From NCBI GenBank assembly GCA_016218765.1, contig JACRCZ010000147.1:62001-126000 (forward strand): a DNA stretch of 64,000 nt, read 5' to 3'. Positions 52,834 to 62,900 of this stretch are shown in pieces. Position 1 is the first letter of the stretch, and each line of letters begins with the position of its first letter. The translations under genes and the position numbers were made by a program. The DNA comes from Deltaproteobacteria bacterium. GTDB lineage: Bacteria; Myxococcota_A; Polyangia; DRWM01; JAAZOP01. The notes beneath the pieces are model-generated. The model did not search any database. It saw nothing but the letters and a program-made list of their open reading frames with translations, and was not told the origin of the DNA.

Positions 52834-53613
52834 TCAGCCTTCCATCCGCCACCCGCGCGGGATCGGCGTCCCGTCCACGTGCAGCGCTCCCCCTTCGTCC
52901 TGCGCGATCCGGCCGTCGGCGAGCCACTCCAGCGTCCGCGGGAAGACCACCCAGTCTCCCGCCTCCTTCAGCCGCTCCTGGTGCTCGGCCGCGATTCGCT
53001 TCACGGCCGCCTGGTCACGCAGCTCCGCGCCGGGCGGCAGGACGACGGGCACGGGCGGCGAGATCAGGAGCAGCCGTCCGCCGTCGACCACGGGCTCGAT
53101 GATGTGCGTCGTCGAGCGGAGCTCGGGGCGGCCGGCCAGGATGGCCTCGCGCACCGCGTGGTCCCCCGTGAAGCGCCGCCGGCCGCCGACCTCGAGCGCG
53201 AGGTCCGCCGGGTGCACGTTGACGCCGAGGAAGGCCTCGATCAGCGGCGCCGTGGCGACGCTCATGTAGCCCGCGTAGGCCGCCGCCCGCGCCGCGAACG
53301 GGCGCAGCGCCTCGACCGTCGCGGCGTCGAACTCCGCCCGCAAGGCCATGTCGCGTCGCGGCGCGCCGCGCGCCGCGTAGAACGCGGCGATGTCCCGTAC
53401 CAGCACCGGGAGGTCGAAGTCGCGACCCAGCTCGGTCGCGCGGCTGCCCCAGGTGTCGGAAAAGACGGCCACGACGTCGAACGGGGCGCGGCCGCGCGCG
53501 GCCGCGAGGGCGCGGCGGTGCTCGAGGATCCGGCGCAGGTTCGAGCCCGAGCCCGACATCAGCCCCACGACGCGCAGCGGACCCCCGGCCGGATCGTGCA
53601 ACGGTCGGAGCAC
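52834..53613 (-). CDS. PurN-like formyltransferase
   Basis: The 259-residue protein has the formyltransferase P-loop-like start VVGLMSGSGSNLRRIL, VNVHPADL (the HP of the active site) and GDHAVREAI, as in glycinamide ribonucleotide formyltransferase. It differs from typical PurN: GFMR-type motifs are replaced by YAGYMS, and the C-terminal part is longer (HQERLKEAGDWVVFPRTLEWLADGRI). purL and purQ are in the window 6 kb away on the other strand. It may be a divergent PurN or a paralogue acting on another formyl acceptor. GTG start. Confidence 0.7.
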   Translation of the reverse strand: MLRPLHDPAGGPLRVVGLMSGSGSNLRRILEHRRALAAARGRAPFDVVAVFSDTWGSRATELGRDFDLPVLVRDIAAFYAARGAPRRDMALRAEFDAATVEALRPFAARAAAYAGYMSVATAPLIEAFLGVNVHPADLALEVGGRRRFTGDHAVREAILAGRPELRSTTHIIEPVVDGGRLLLISPPVPVVLPPGAELRDQAAVKRIAAEHQERLKEAGDWVVFPRTLEWLADGRIAQDEGGALHVDGTPIPRGWRMEG

Positions 53614-53617
53614 GGCG

Positions 53618-53866
53618 CTACACCTCCCCGGACGGCCCGTCGCGGGGCGGCAGCTCCGCGCGGGGCGACCCGGCCGGCGGCGCGGTCCGCTCCAGCGTCC
53701 CCTCCACCGGTCTCTCCGCGACGCGATCGTCGTGGTCGCGCATTCCCTGCTGGAACGAACCCACGCTCTTGCCCAGGTTGCGCGTGATGCGCGGGAGCAC
53801 CGTCGGCCCCACGACGAGCAGCAGCACCACGAGGAGCACCAGCAGCTCGAAGGGCCCGACGCTCAC
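53618..53866 (-). CDS. TatA/TatB-like translocase subunit
   Basis: The 82-residue protein has an N-terminal membrane segment followed by LLVVGPTVLPRITRNLGKSVGSFQQGMRD, the TatA hinge and amphipathic helix with Val for the usual Phe before Gly-Pro. The tail is Pro/Arg/Glu-rich. The GTG overlaps the TGA of the lipoprotein gene (GTGA), so they are co-translated. No TatC gene is present. With the TatA-like gene at 55798 this makes two TatA-type proteins in 2.4 kb. Confidence 0.78.
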   Translation of the reverse strand: MSVGPFELLVLLVVLLLVVGPTVLPRITRNLGKSVGSFQQGMRDHDDRVAERPVEGTLERTAPPAGSPRAELPPRDGPSGEV

Positions 53867-55644
53867 CAGAACACCCCGAGCTCGGAGAGCCTGCCGAACA
53901 GCGCGGCCGCTTCGCCCGCGAGGTCCGCCGACGTCTCCGCGTGCAGCACCGCCCGCCCGTCCGCGACCCCGCACCACACGTCGAGCGGCATCGCCGTCAG
54001 CTCGCCTGCCGGCGAGGGGCCGCCCGCCTGGAGCCGCGACAGGAAGGCCGCCGCCAGGTCGAAGCGCGCCAGGGAGCTGGCGGTCTCGGGCGCCCGCCCG
54101 CGCAGCGCGCGATAGCCCGGGTCTTCGGCCATCCCGCCGGCCGGGGCCGAGTCGGCCAGCGCCCAGTCCAGCCGCTGCGCCCAGTCCCGGCCCGTGACCA
54201 TGACCAGCCGCCGCTCGCCCGCCGCGTAGTACACGTCCGCCGACCACGGACGGCGGCCCGACTCGAGATCGCCCGGCTCGACCTTCTCCCGCAGGCTGAG
54301 GACATCGACGTCCCTCCCGCCGTCCGCCGCGGGCTCGCGCCGGCAGCCGACGTCGAGCGGACCGCCGAACATCTCGTCGAGGAACTCGCCCAGCGCCCGG
54401 ATCTCCTCGCAGGCCCGGCGGGCGGCCGCCAGCGCCGCGTCACCGTCCCGGACGCCCAGGACCATCGTGCGTCGCGGCAGGTTGCCGACGGCCGCGAGCA
54501 GGAACAGCTCGTCGCCGTCGAGGGCCGCGGGCGCGGGATCCTCCTCGCCGGCGGGCCAGGAGGCGTCGAGCCACCGTCCGTCGAGCAGGCGCAGGATGTC
54601 GTCGGTCGCGGCGCCGAGCGCCGCGACGTGCGCGGCGAGATCGGGGCGGGCCGTGGAGACGAACGCGCCGAACAGGCGCTCCACCGCGTCCGCGGTCGTT
54701 TCGATCAGGGCGGCGTCCCCCGGCGCCTCGCGCGACAGGGCGAAGCTCCGTGCGCCGGCGGGGGCCGCGCCGAGGAATGGAAAGTCGTCCGCGGGCGGCT
54801 CGTCCGGGAAGAGCGACGCCAGGTGCGAGCCGGCCAGGGGCGTCATCTCGGCGTGGAACGACACGGCGGGCTCCCCCGGGTCGCCGACCCGCAGTCCCGC
54901 CTCCAACGATTCGACATCCGACAGGAGCTCGAGGGCGGTGGATCCCGCGGCGAACACCATCTCCTCGACCATGCCCACTTCTCCCCGCTCGCGCATCGCC
55001 GCGGCCCAGCCGAGCAGCGCGCGGCGGGCGCGCTCCGCCCCGGGGACGCCCCAGAGTCGCAGCGTGAAGTCGTCGTCGGACGCGACCGCGACGCCGGGCA
55101 TCCCCGCAATCTCCACGGCCTCGGCGCCGAGGTAGCCCAGCGCGACGCGGTCGTCCCCGAGCCGCCAGTCGAGCACCCCCGGAATGCCCCGCGGACCCCC
55201 GCGGGGCGCGGGCGTGCCGCCGTCCAGGAGCGGGACCGAAGCGACCAGCGACGGCGCCCCGCCGCGCGGCAGCAGCACCCCCGCATGCGCCGGCTCCTCC
55301 AGGTCCGCGGCGAACTCGCCGGGGAGGAGCAGCATCTCACGGTAGAACCCCATCCGGGTGCCCAGGCGCATCGAGTCGCGCAAGGCGTCCGGGGCGGGGA
55401 GGGGGGCGCTGCGGCCGAGCGCGTCGAGCGCATCGACGAACAGGGCGTACTGGGCCGAGAGGCGCTCGATGGTGCGTGCGGGCGCGACGAGCGTGACGAC
55501 CAGGCCCAGATCGCCGGTCTCGACGGCCGATGTCCCGGCCTCGTCAGGGCCGCTGGTCGGTCCCGGCTCCCGGGAGCCGCAGGCGGCGAGCAGGGCGAGG
55601 GCCGGCACGGCGGCGAAGCGACTTCCGGGACGATGCAGGTCCAT
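53863..55644 (-). CDS. Large lipoprotein of unknown function
   Basis: The 593-residue product has lipobox LAAC (Cys22). Most of it reads as repeated alpha/beta segments with alternating hydrophobic strands (GAPSLVASVPLLDGG, LFLLAAVGNLPRRTMVLGV, ERRLVMVTGRDWAQRLDW), as in the large surface lipoproteins of the delta-proteobacterial DUF type. I do not know the family. A GAAGGAGGACTCG site precedes the ATG. Its stop overlaps the start of a TatA-like gene. The function is unknown; an accessory role in protein export is possible from context only. Confidence 0.65.
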   Translation of the reverse strand: MDLHRPGSRFAAVPALALLAACGSREPGPTSGPDEAGTSAVETGDLGLVVTLVAPARTIERLSAQYALFVDALDALGRSAPLPAPDALRDSMRLGTRMGFYREMLLLPGEFAADLEEPAHAGVLLPRGGAPSLVASVPLLDGGTPAPRGGPRGIPGVLDWRLGDDRVALGYLGAEAVEIAGMPGVAVASDDDFTLRLWGVPGAERARRALLGWAAAMRERGEVGMVEEMVFAAGSTALELLSDVESLEAGLRVGDPGEPAVSFHAEMTPLAGSHLASLFPDEPPADDFPFLGAAPAGARSFALSREAPGDAALIETTADAVERLFGAFVSTARPDLAAHVAALGAATDDILRLLDGRWLDASWPAGEEDPAPAALDGDELFLLAAVGNLPRRTMVLGVRDGDAALAAARRACEEIRALGEFLDEMFGGPLDVGCRREPAADGGRDVDVLSLREKVEPGDLESGRRPWSADVYYAAGERRLVMVTGRDWAQRLDWALADSAPAGGMAEDPGYRALRGRAPETASSLARFDLAAAFLSRLQAGGPSPAGELTAMPLDVWCGVADGRAVLHAETSADLAGEAAALFGRLSELGVFW

Positions 55645-55797
55645 CGAGTCCTCCTTCGCGGCGGCAGTATAGTATCCCTGGATCGGATTTGCGCCCGTCC
55701 GATTTGATTCGCCGCCGGGGAAGGGAGTAGGCTGCTCGGCGGTTGACGTCGGGCGGGCGCCGTGGCGTCCGCGCCGCACGGGGAGACTGGGGAGAAC

Positions 55798-56019
55798 ATG
55801 TTCGGTCATTGGGAATTGATCGTGCTGCTCGTGGTCGTGCTGCTGATCTTCGGTCCGTCCCAGCTCCCGAAGCTGGCCAAGGGGATCGGCAAGAGCATCC
55901 AGAGTTTCAAGTCCGGGATGAAGGACTCGCAGCAGGAGGAGGAGTCGAAGTCGCCCAAGGAGGTGGGCGCCGGCGAGGAGAAGAAGGAGCTGCCCGGGAA
56001 GGGCAAGGACGATGAGTGA
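55798..56019 (+). CDS. tatA: TatA-like translocase subunit
   Basis: The 73-residue protein has MFGHWELIVLLVVVLLIFGPSQLPKLAKG..., a membrane helix, the FGP hinge and an amphipathic helix (GIGKSIQSFKSGMKD), the complete TatA signature, with a charged tail. TatA forms the pore of the twin-arginine translocase. The ATG follows GGGGAGAAC. TatC is absent from the window. Its end overlaps the next gene by eight bases. Confidence 0.88.
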   Translation: MFGHWELIVLLVVVLLIFGPSQLPKLAKGIGKSIQSFKSGMKDSQQEEESKSPKEVGAGEEKKELPGKGKDDE

Positions 56020-56356
56020 GCCCGTCTCGTCCGCTCCCGCGGGCGATCGTTGTCCACGACACGACTTCCCGCTCGACGCCGCCGGCTGCGCGTTGTGCCG
56101 GCAGGAGGCGGCCCAGCAGGGCTATGCCGGCGGGACCGCGCCGGCGCAGGCGGTCATTCCGCGCAAGCGCGGGGATCCCGCGGTCTGGATCATCGGCGGT
56201 GCGCTGACCTTCGCCGGCTGCGTCATCCCGCTGGCCACCGGAACCGTCGTCGGTCTCCTGGCCTGGCTGATCCTCGATACCGGCGTCAAGCTCACCTTCG
56301 GCATCGCCCTCGGCGCCGCCCTCCTCGCCCTCTTCGGCGTCCTGAATTCGAAGTAG
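56012..56356 (+). CDS. Small membrane protein with zinc-ribbon-like N-terminus
   Basis: The 114-residue protein starts with CPRHDFPLDAAGCALC, which could be a zinc ribbon, then a Pro-rich linker and two membrane segments (about residues 57-80 and 85-110). It begins inside the TatA-like gene, so it is translated after it. The function is unknown; a scaffold for TatA or membrane protein assembly is a guess. No family is recognised. Confidence 0.6.
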   Translation: MSEPVSSAPAGDRCPRHDFPLDAAGCALCRQEAAQQGYAGGTAPAQAVIPRKRGDPAVWIIGGALTFAGCVIPLATGTVVGLLAWLILDTGVKLTFGIALGAALLALFGVLNSK

Positions 56357-56368
56357 GGCGCCGCGCAG

Positions 56369-56403
56369 CCCTGAGCGAGGCCTGCCCCGAGCCTGTCGAG
56401 GGG
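56369..56403. repeat. Degenerate CCCTGAGC/GTCGAAGG repeat pair
   Basis: CCCTGAGCGAGG and CCCCGAGCCTGTCGAGGGG form a degenerate pair between the small membrane protein gene and the GH18 gene. It is related to 2447-2466 and 14377-14426. Confidence 0.65.
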
Positions 56404-56437
56404 CCTGGCGAGCCGAAGGGCGCGTGCGCCCGGCGCG

Positions 56438-57973
56438 TCACCGTCCCAGGAAGCACGCGGCCAGCGCGTCCATCAGCGGATCGCGCTCCCCCTCCGCCGC
56501 GCGCGGCAAGTACCCCTGCTCGATCGACCAGACGATCGCCCCGCCCAGCCCCTGCGCCTTCACGTACGCCGCACGCTCGGCGATCGACCGCGGGTCCTCG
56601 TACGAGATGTACCCGCAGCCCATCGGGCCCTTCGGCTCGGCGAAGCTCAGGTACGGGCTCTTCGCCTCGTCGTCCCAGCGCCACGCCTCCGCCTCGAAGT
56701 AGCGCGTGATGATGTTGCGGTAGCTCATGTCGACGTCCGCGGCGGCGATCCACCCGCCGCGCAGCTCCTCGCGAGGCCCCGCCACCGGCGGCGTATAGCA
56801 GACGCCGTAGAACCCGATCCCGATGCCGAGCTTCGCCGCGGGAACACCGGCCGCGATGTACGCCTCGACGCTGTCGGCGATCGATGTCGGCGAGTCGTGC
56901 GCGGCACCGTGCAGCGCGGAGGCGTGCCAGCTCAGCCATCCGGGGTACTCGCCGGCCATGCCGTAGCTCATGACGTTGATCCGGTCGAAGAGCGCGGCGA
57001 CCTTCGCCCAGTACGGGTCGACGGCGTCCAGGTTCACGTTGTGGTGCACGACCGGGACGGTCAGGACGACGTCGGGCCACGCCTCACGCAGGTCCCGGGC
57101 CAGCGACCGGAAGTCGTCGTGGTCCGCCCGGCGCATCGGCTCCCAGTCGAGGTCCAGGCCGTCGAACCCGTGCTCGTCGCGCGCCCAGCGCACGAGCGCC
57201 GCGACGAACGCCGCGCGAGTCTCGTCGGTCGCCGCCGCGGCGAAAGCGTCGTGCGTCGCCCCCCCGCCGACGAAGAGCAGGGCCTTGACGCCGGCGGCGT
57301 GCGCGCGTGCCACGAGGTCGTCGGCCCCGTCCGGGACGCGCGGCGAGCGCGGGGTGCGCGTCGCGTCCGGGTGCGGCGCCGACTCCGGCGCCGCCGGCTC
57401 GTCCACGAGGGACGAGACATCGATCGAGCCGTCGGCGCGCGGCTCGACCGGGCCCACGGCCAGGTGCGTCAGCGCCCGCCACTGGATCTTCTCGGGGGTG
57501 TACGGGTTGCGCCGTCGCGAGACCCAGTAGCCGATGACCCACGGCGGGGGATCGGAGGGCGGATCGCCCAGACAGGCGGACGCGCCGGCGCCGGACTTGG
57601 GCGGCGCCGGCGGTTGGCGGGCGGCGGTCGACGGTGGGCGGTGGGCGGTGGACGGTGGGCGGTGGGCGGTCGGCGGCCGGTGGCCGGCGGTCGTCAGGAT
57701 GGACGAGTCGGCGGTGGCGGGGTCGGTGGCACTTGTCGGAGGACCCGCGTTCGGCGGGGCACGGGAAGCGGCGGCGGCGGAGCCGGCGGCGGTGGGTGGG
57801 CGGTCCGACTTCGCCGGAGCGACGGCGGGTGCCGCAGGCCGCCGTGGCTCGCGATCTTCGGGCTCGCCGGACGCGCGCGCACACGCGATGGCGCACGCCA
57901 GGGCGACGGCGCACGCGCTTGCAAGCATGCGAGCCAGGCGACATCCCGGCGGCGCGAGCGGCTCCCGTCCCAT
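56438..57973 (-). CDS. GH18-family glycoside hydrolase, exported
   Basis: The 511-residue protein has a hydrophobic N-terminus, a Pro/Ser/Thr-rich linker with PPTAHRPPST-type repeats (about residues 75-125) and a GH18 domain with the catalytic DxxDxDxE in FDGLDLDWEP (about residues 274-283), MSYGM and a late IVWSIEQGYL. GH18 enzymes cut chitin, peptidoglycan-related or spore-cortex glycans. Which substrate is unknown. An alternative start 15 codons in (MLASACAVALACAIACARASG) gives a neater signal peptide. The linker repeats are GC-rich minisatellites in DNA. Confidence 0.78.
   Translation of the reverse strand: MGREPLAPPGCRLARMLASACAVALACAIACARASGEPEDREPRRPAAPAVAPAKSDRPPTAAGSAAAASRAPPNAGPPTSATDPATADSSILTTAGHRPPTAHRPPSTAHRPPSTAARQPPAPPKSGAGASACLGDPPSDPPPWVIGYWVSRRRNPYTPEKIQWRALTHLAVGPVEPRADGSIDVSSLVDEPAAPESAPHPDATRTPRSPRVPDGADDLVARAHAAGVKALLFVGGGATHDAFAAAATDETRAAFVAALVRWARDEHGFDGLDLDWEPMRRADHDDFRSLARDLREAWPDVVLTVPVVHHNVNLDAVDPYWAKVAALFDRINVMSYGMAGEYPGWLSWHASALHGAAHDSPTSIADSVEAYIAAGVPAAKLGIGIGFYGVCYTPPVAGPREELRGGWIAAADVDMSYRNIITRYFEAEAWRWDDEAKSPYLSFAEPKGPMGCGYISYEDPRSIAERAAYVKAQGLGGAIVWSIEQGYLPRAAEGERDPLMDALAACFLGR
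57626..57672. repeat. GGTGGGCGGTGGACGGTG tandem repeat in the GH18 linker
   Basis: About four to five units of GGTGGGCGGTGG/ACGGTGGGCGG code for the Pro/His/Ser linker on the minus strand. The unit keeps the frame, so length may vary between strains. Confidence 0.8.
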
Positions 57974-58061
57974 GGCATCGAAGTCTGTTCGGTTCCGGGT
58001 CGCCGGGTCAACGCCCCCTGCGTGTCCAGCGGTGTTCAGCGGTGGTTGCTGTTTCCCCCTC

Positions 58062-58487
58062 CTACATGCAATTGGCCCAGACGATCAGGTTGGCGGCCGT
58101 GCCGCAGCCGGCGTCGGTACCGGGATCCGTGCAACGCGCGTACCAGCCCTCGCTGCGCGTGCCGTCGTTCTCGCACACGGCTTCGCAGTCGCGGCACGTC
58201 GCCTCGCAGTAGGTGTACCCGCTCACCGGGTCCGTCCAGCGACGGCGCGTCCCCGAACCGGTTCCGCCCTCGCAGATCGGCTGGTTCACGAGCGGCAGGG
58301 ACACGTCCTCCTCCCCGGCGTCCCCGACGGCCTCGCCGGACTCGAACGGAACGTCCGCGTCGGCATCGGCGTCCGCGCCGGCTTCGACCGCGTCCGCGTC
58401 GCCGGGCACGTCCGCTTCCGTGTCGTTCCCGCCCCCGCAGCCCAGGACCACGAGCAGTACCCACAGCCGACAAGCCGTCGTCCTCAC
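58062..58487 (-). CDS. Small Cys-rich lipoprotein
   Basis: The 141-residue product has lipobox VLGC (Cys17), an Asp/Ala linker and a domain with eight Cys (ICEGGTGSG, YCEATCRDCEAVCENDG, RCTDPGTDAGC, WANCM). I choose the GTG at 58487 because GGGAGG lies six bases upstream. A GTG six bases further upstream is too close to it. The function is unknown. The linker resembles those of the MopE-like proteins. Confidence 0.65.
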   Translation of the reverse strand: MRTTACRLWVLLVVLGCGGGNDTEADVPGDADAVEAGADADADADVPFESGEAVGDAGEEDVSLPLVNQPICEGGTGSGTRRRWTDPVSGYTYCEATCRDCEAVCENDGTRSEGWYARCTDPGTDAGCGTAANLIVWANCM

Positions 58488-58573
58488 GTCCACACCTCCC
58501 GCTCCCCCATCGGCCCGAGTTGTACGCCGACCCGTGCGACGCACGCAACGCGACGACCGGCCACAGCGCCGTA

Positions 58574-59854
58574 CTACGCTTCGGCCGCCCCGTCGGCGCC
58601 GGGGGGGATGCCCGGTTCGTGCTCGGAGGGGAGGGCGGGGAGCCAGACCCAGAAGCGCGATCCCTTGCCCAGCGCGGAGTCGACGCCCACGCGCCCGCCG
58701 AAGCGCTCCGCGATCTCCTTGACCGCGACCAGGCCCAGCCCCGTGCCGTCGACGCCGCGGGAGCGCGCGTTGGTCGCGCGGTAGAACTCGGTGAACAACC
58801 GCCGCAGCTCGCCGGGCGGCACGCCGATGCCGGTATCGATCGCCTCGATCATCACCCCGCCGCCGTCGCCGTGGACCCGCAGGCGTGCCGTGCCGCCGCC
58901 GTCGGTGTACTTGAGGGCGTTGCTCACCAGGTTCGTGAACAGGTACGGCGCCAGCCCGTCGTCCAGGCGGGCCTTGGGCGCGTCCGGGTCCAGATCCAGC
59001 GTCACCTTGACTCCGCGCCGCTCCGCCATGTCCTCCATGCTGCGGACCGTGGCCGCCCCGAGCGCCCCGAGGTCCACCGGGCGCACCTCGCCCAGCACCA
59101 GACCGCGCTTGACCCGGCTCACCTCCAGCAGCTCGTTGACCAGCGACGTCACCTGCTGCGTCCGCAGCACGATGCGCTCCAGCAGCCGCTTGCGCTCGGC
59201 CGGGTCGTTCTCCACGGTGTTGGCGTAGTCCGCCAGCATGTGCACCGCGGCGATGGGCTCCTTGATCTCGTGGGCTAGGAGGTCGATGAAGTCGCTCTTG
59301 CGCCGCTCGACCTCCCGCAGGTCCTTGATGTCCTGGTACAACCCGCTGACGTGCAGCACGAGCCCCGCGACCGCCGCAAGGTCCTCGAGGCGGTCCGCGT
59401 CGCCCGGCGCGAAGCGCGCCGGCGTCCCCGACAGCGCCTCCATCACGCCGATGACCGAGCCCCGCTCGCGGATCGGCGTGGCCAGCACCGCGCGCGTCTC
59501 GTACCCCACCCGCTCATCGATCCGCCCGTTGAACCGGAGCCGCGGATCGATGCACGCCAGATCCGCCCCGACGTCGTCCACCCGCACCGAACGATCGGCC
59601 AGCGCCGCGAAGCCCGCCACGGAGTCGAAGTCGAGCGGGATCTCCAGCGGATACCCCTCGGCGCCCAGGGCCACGATGCCGGACAGCGTCCGCCGCGCCG
59701 GGTCCAGCACGAAGACCGTCGCGCGGTCGGCCTGCACCTCCCGGCACGCCAGCTCGGCCACCGCACGCAGAGTCGGCTCGCGATCGACCTGGCCGAGCAG
59801 CGACTCCAGGATCGAGTACCATGGGCTGTCGCGAAAAGAAGCTCGTCGTTCCAT
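58574..59854 (-). CDS. Cytoplasmic GAF-domain sensor histidine kinase
   Basis: The 426-residue protein has a GAF domain (about residues 20-165, LGQVDREPTLRAVAE...FVLDPARRTLSGIVAL), a HisKA segment with the phosphoacceptor in FIDLLAHEIKEPIAAVH, and a HATPase with LVSNALKYT, DTGIGVPP and GTGLGLVAVKEI. There is no membrane segment or receiver domain. No response regulator is nearby, so it is an orphan. A GAF domain may sense a small molecule. The ATG lies 84 bases from the divergent purL start. Confidence 0.85.
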   Translation of the reverse strand: MERRASFRDSPWYSILESLLGQVDREPTLRAVAELACREVQADRATVFVLDPARRTLSGIVALGAEGYPLEIPLDFDSVAGFAALADRSVRVDDVGADLACIDPRLRFNGRIDERVGYETRAVLATPIRERGSVIGVMEALSGTPARFAPGDADRLEDLAAVAGLVLHVSGLYQDIKDLREVERRKSDFIDLLAHEIKEPIAAVHMLADYANTVENDPAERKRLLERIVLRTQQVTSLVNELLEVSRVKRGLVLGEVRPVDLGALGAATVRSMEDMAERRGVKVTLDLDPDAPKARLDDGLAPYLFTNLVSNALKYTDGGGTARLRVHGDGGGVMIEAIDTGIGVPPGELRRLFTEFYRATNARSRGVDGTGLGLVAVKEIAERFGGRVGVDSALGKGSRFWVWLPALPSEHEPGIPPGADGAAEA

Positions 59855-59938
59855 GGAGGCCCCTGGACGCCTCGCGCCAGTATGTGCTAGGTGCCGTCGA
59901 GCCGCAAGAACCTGGGGGGGTTTCCGGCGAGGAGGAGC

Positions 59939-62900
59939 ATGTCGGGCGTGGCGGACGAGGCAACGGCGGGAAAGGTCCATCGCATCGAGGTCGGCGCCCG
60001 CGTCGGCCGCGAAGACGCCGCCGGCAGGCGGCTCTGCCGCCGCCTCCGCGACGACCTCGGCCTGCGCGTGGACGAGATCCGCCTCGTGGACGTGTACACC
60101 ATCGCCGCCGACCTCCGCCCCGGGACGCTCGACGCGTTCGCGGCCGGCGCGCTGGCGGATCCGGTCCTGCAGGAGTTCGCGCGCGAGCAGCGGCTGCCCG
60201 GCGCATTCGACTGGGCGGCCGAGGTCAACCTGCGACCGGGCGTCACCGACAACGTCGGCCGCACGGCCGCCGAGGCGCTCGCGCTCCAGCTCGGGCGTCC
60301 CCTGCGCGACGGCGAGCGCGTCTCCTACGCCCGCCAGTACCGCTTCGCCCACGGCCCGGCGCGGCCGGAGGACCGGCGGCGCCTCGTCGAAGGTCTCCTG
60401 TGCAACGTGTTGATCGAGGCCTACCGGCTGTGGGAAGGGGGGGAGGGCTGGTTCGCACCGCACGTGCCGCGCGTCCTCCTGGATCGCAAGCCCCAGGTCC
60501 GCACCTGGCGTCTCGACCTGCCGGACGACGAGCTGCTGCAGACCTCGCGCGACAACGTCTGGGCGCTCTCGCTGGCCGAGCTGCGCGCGATCCAGGCGTA
60601 TTTCGAGCGGCCCGCGACGCGGGCGGTCCGCGCGGGCGACAGGTTGCCTCCCGAGCCGACGGACGTCGAGATGGAGTGCCTGGCCCAGACCTGGTCCGAG
60701 CACTGCAAGCACAAGATCTTCTCGGCCCGCGTGCGCTACCGCGGCCCGGACGGCGCGGAGCGCGAGGTCGACTCGCTGTTCCGCACCTACGTGCGCGGCA
60801 CCACGGAGACGGTTCGGACCGCCAAGGGGCCGGACGATCCGTGCATCTCGGTGTTCGACGACAACGCCGGCGTCGTGCGCTTCCTGCCCGAGCACCACCT
60901 GGTGTTCAAGGTCGAGACGCACAACAGCCCCTCGGCGCTCGACCCCTACGGCGGGGCGTTGACCGGCATCGTCGGCGTGAATCGCGACCCGTTCGGCACC
61001 GGCATGGGCGCGCGGCTGTTCTGCAACACCGACGTCTTCTGCTTCGCGCCGCCCGACACGGCCGGCGAGCTGCCGCCGCGCCTGCTGCACCCGCGGCGCG
61101 TGATGGAGGGCGTGCGCGAGGGCGTCGAGCACGGCGGCAACAAGAGCGGCATCCCCACGGTCAACGGCTCCGTCGTCTTCCACCCGCGCTACCTGGGCAA
61201 GCCGTTGGTCTACTGCGGCACGGGCGGGATCCTGCCGGCCGAGGTCGGCGGGCGGCCGGCGCATCTCAAGTACCACGCCGCGGGCGACGCCATCGTCATG
61301 GTCGGCGGGCGCATCGGCAAGGACGGCATCCACGGCGCGACGTTCTCGTCGGAGGAGCTGCACGAGGGCTCGCCGGCGACGGCCGTGCAGATCGGCGACC
61401 CCATCACCCAGAAGCGCATGACCGACTTCCTGCTCGTCGCCCGCGACCGCGGCCTGTACTCCGCCCTGACCGACGACGGCGCCGGCGGCCTCTCTTCCTC
61501 GATCGGCGAGATGGCGCGCACGACCAACGGCGCGGACGTGGACCTGACCCACGCCCCGCTCAAGTACGCCGGCCTGGACCCCTGGGAGATCTTCCTCTCG
61601 GAGGCCCAGGAGCGCATGACCGTCGCCGTTCCCCCCGCCCGGCTCGACGCGTTCCTCGAGCTGGCCGCGCGCATGGGCGTGCTCGCCACCACCGTCGGCC
61701 GCTTCACGGACGACGGGCTCCTGCGAGTCCGCCACGACGGGCGCGTCGTTGCCGCGCTGCACATGGACTTCCTGCACGAAGGGCTGCCGCGGATGGACCT
61801 GCGGGCCGCCTGGGCGGCCCCCGCGCCGTTCCCCGTGCGGCCCGCTCCCCCCGCGGACCTCGGCGCGACGCTCGAGCAGCTCCTGCGCCGCTGGAACGTC
61901 TGCTCCAAACACTACTTCGTGCGACAGTACGACCACGAGGTGCAGGGCGGATCGGTCGTCAAGCCGCTGTGCGGCGTGCGCGCCACCGGCCCCTCCGACG
62001 CCGCCGTCGTCCGCCCGGTGCTCGACTCCCCCCGCGCCGTCGCCGTGGCCCACGGCATTGCCCCCAAGTTCGCCGACCTCGACGCCCGCTCCATGGCCGC
62101 CTCGGCCATCGACGAGGCGATCCGTAACGCGGTCTCCGTCGGCGCCGACCCGGCCACCCTCGTCGGCCTCGACAACTTCTGCTGGCCGGATCCCATCCCG
62201 TCGCCCCGCAACGCCGACGGCGAACACAAGCTCGCCCAACTCGTCCGCGCCTGCGAGACCTTGCACGAGCTGTGCGTCGCGCACGGCGTGCCCCTCATCT
62301 CCGGCAAGGACTCGATGAAGAACGACTACCATCACGGCGAGACGAGGATCTCCATCCCGCCGACGCTCCTCTTCACCGCGCTCGGCCAGCTCCCCGACGC
62401 CGCGCGGGCCGTCACGATGGACCTGAAGCGCCCCGGCGAGAGCGTCTACGTCGTCGGCCGCACCCTGGAGGAGTTGGGCGGCAGCGAGTACTTCGGGCTC
62501 CTGGGCGAGGCCGGCGGCGTGCCGCCCGACGTGCGGCCCGAGGAGCAGGCGCGTCTGTACCGCAAGCTCCACGCCGCGATCCTCGAGGGGCTCGTCTCGT
62601 CCTGCCACGACTGCTCCGACGGGGGCCTCGGCGTCGCCCTGGCCGAGGCGGCCTTCGCGGGCGACATGGGGCTGGAGGTCGATCTTCGACCACTCGCGGC
62701 CGACGGCGTCGAGCGGGACGACCTGCTCCTGTTCTCCGAGTCCAACGGCCGCTTCGTCGTCTCCGTGCGGCTCGGGTCGGAGGCGCGGTTCGAGACGCGC
62801 CTGGCCGGGCTGCCCTGTCGCCTCGTGGGCCGGACGCGGCCCGACGGGCGTCTGCGCGTCATCGGTCTGGAGGGCGCCGTCGTGCTCGATCAGGACGTGC

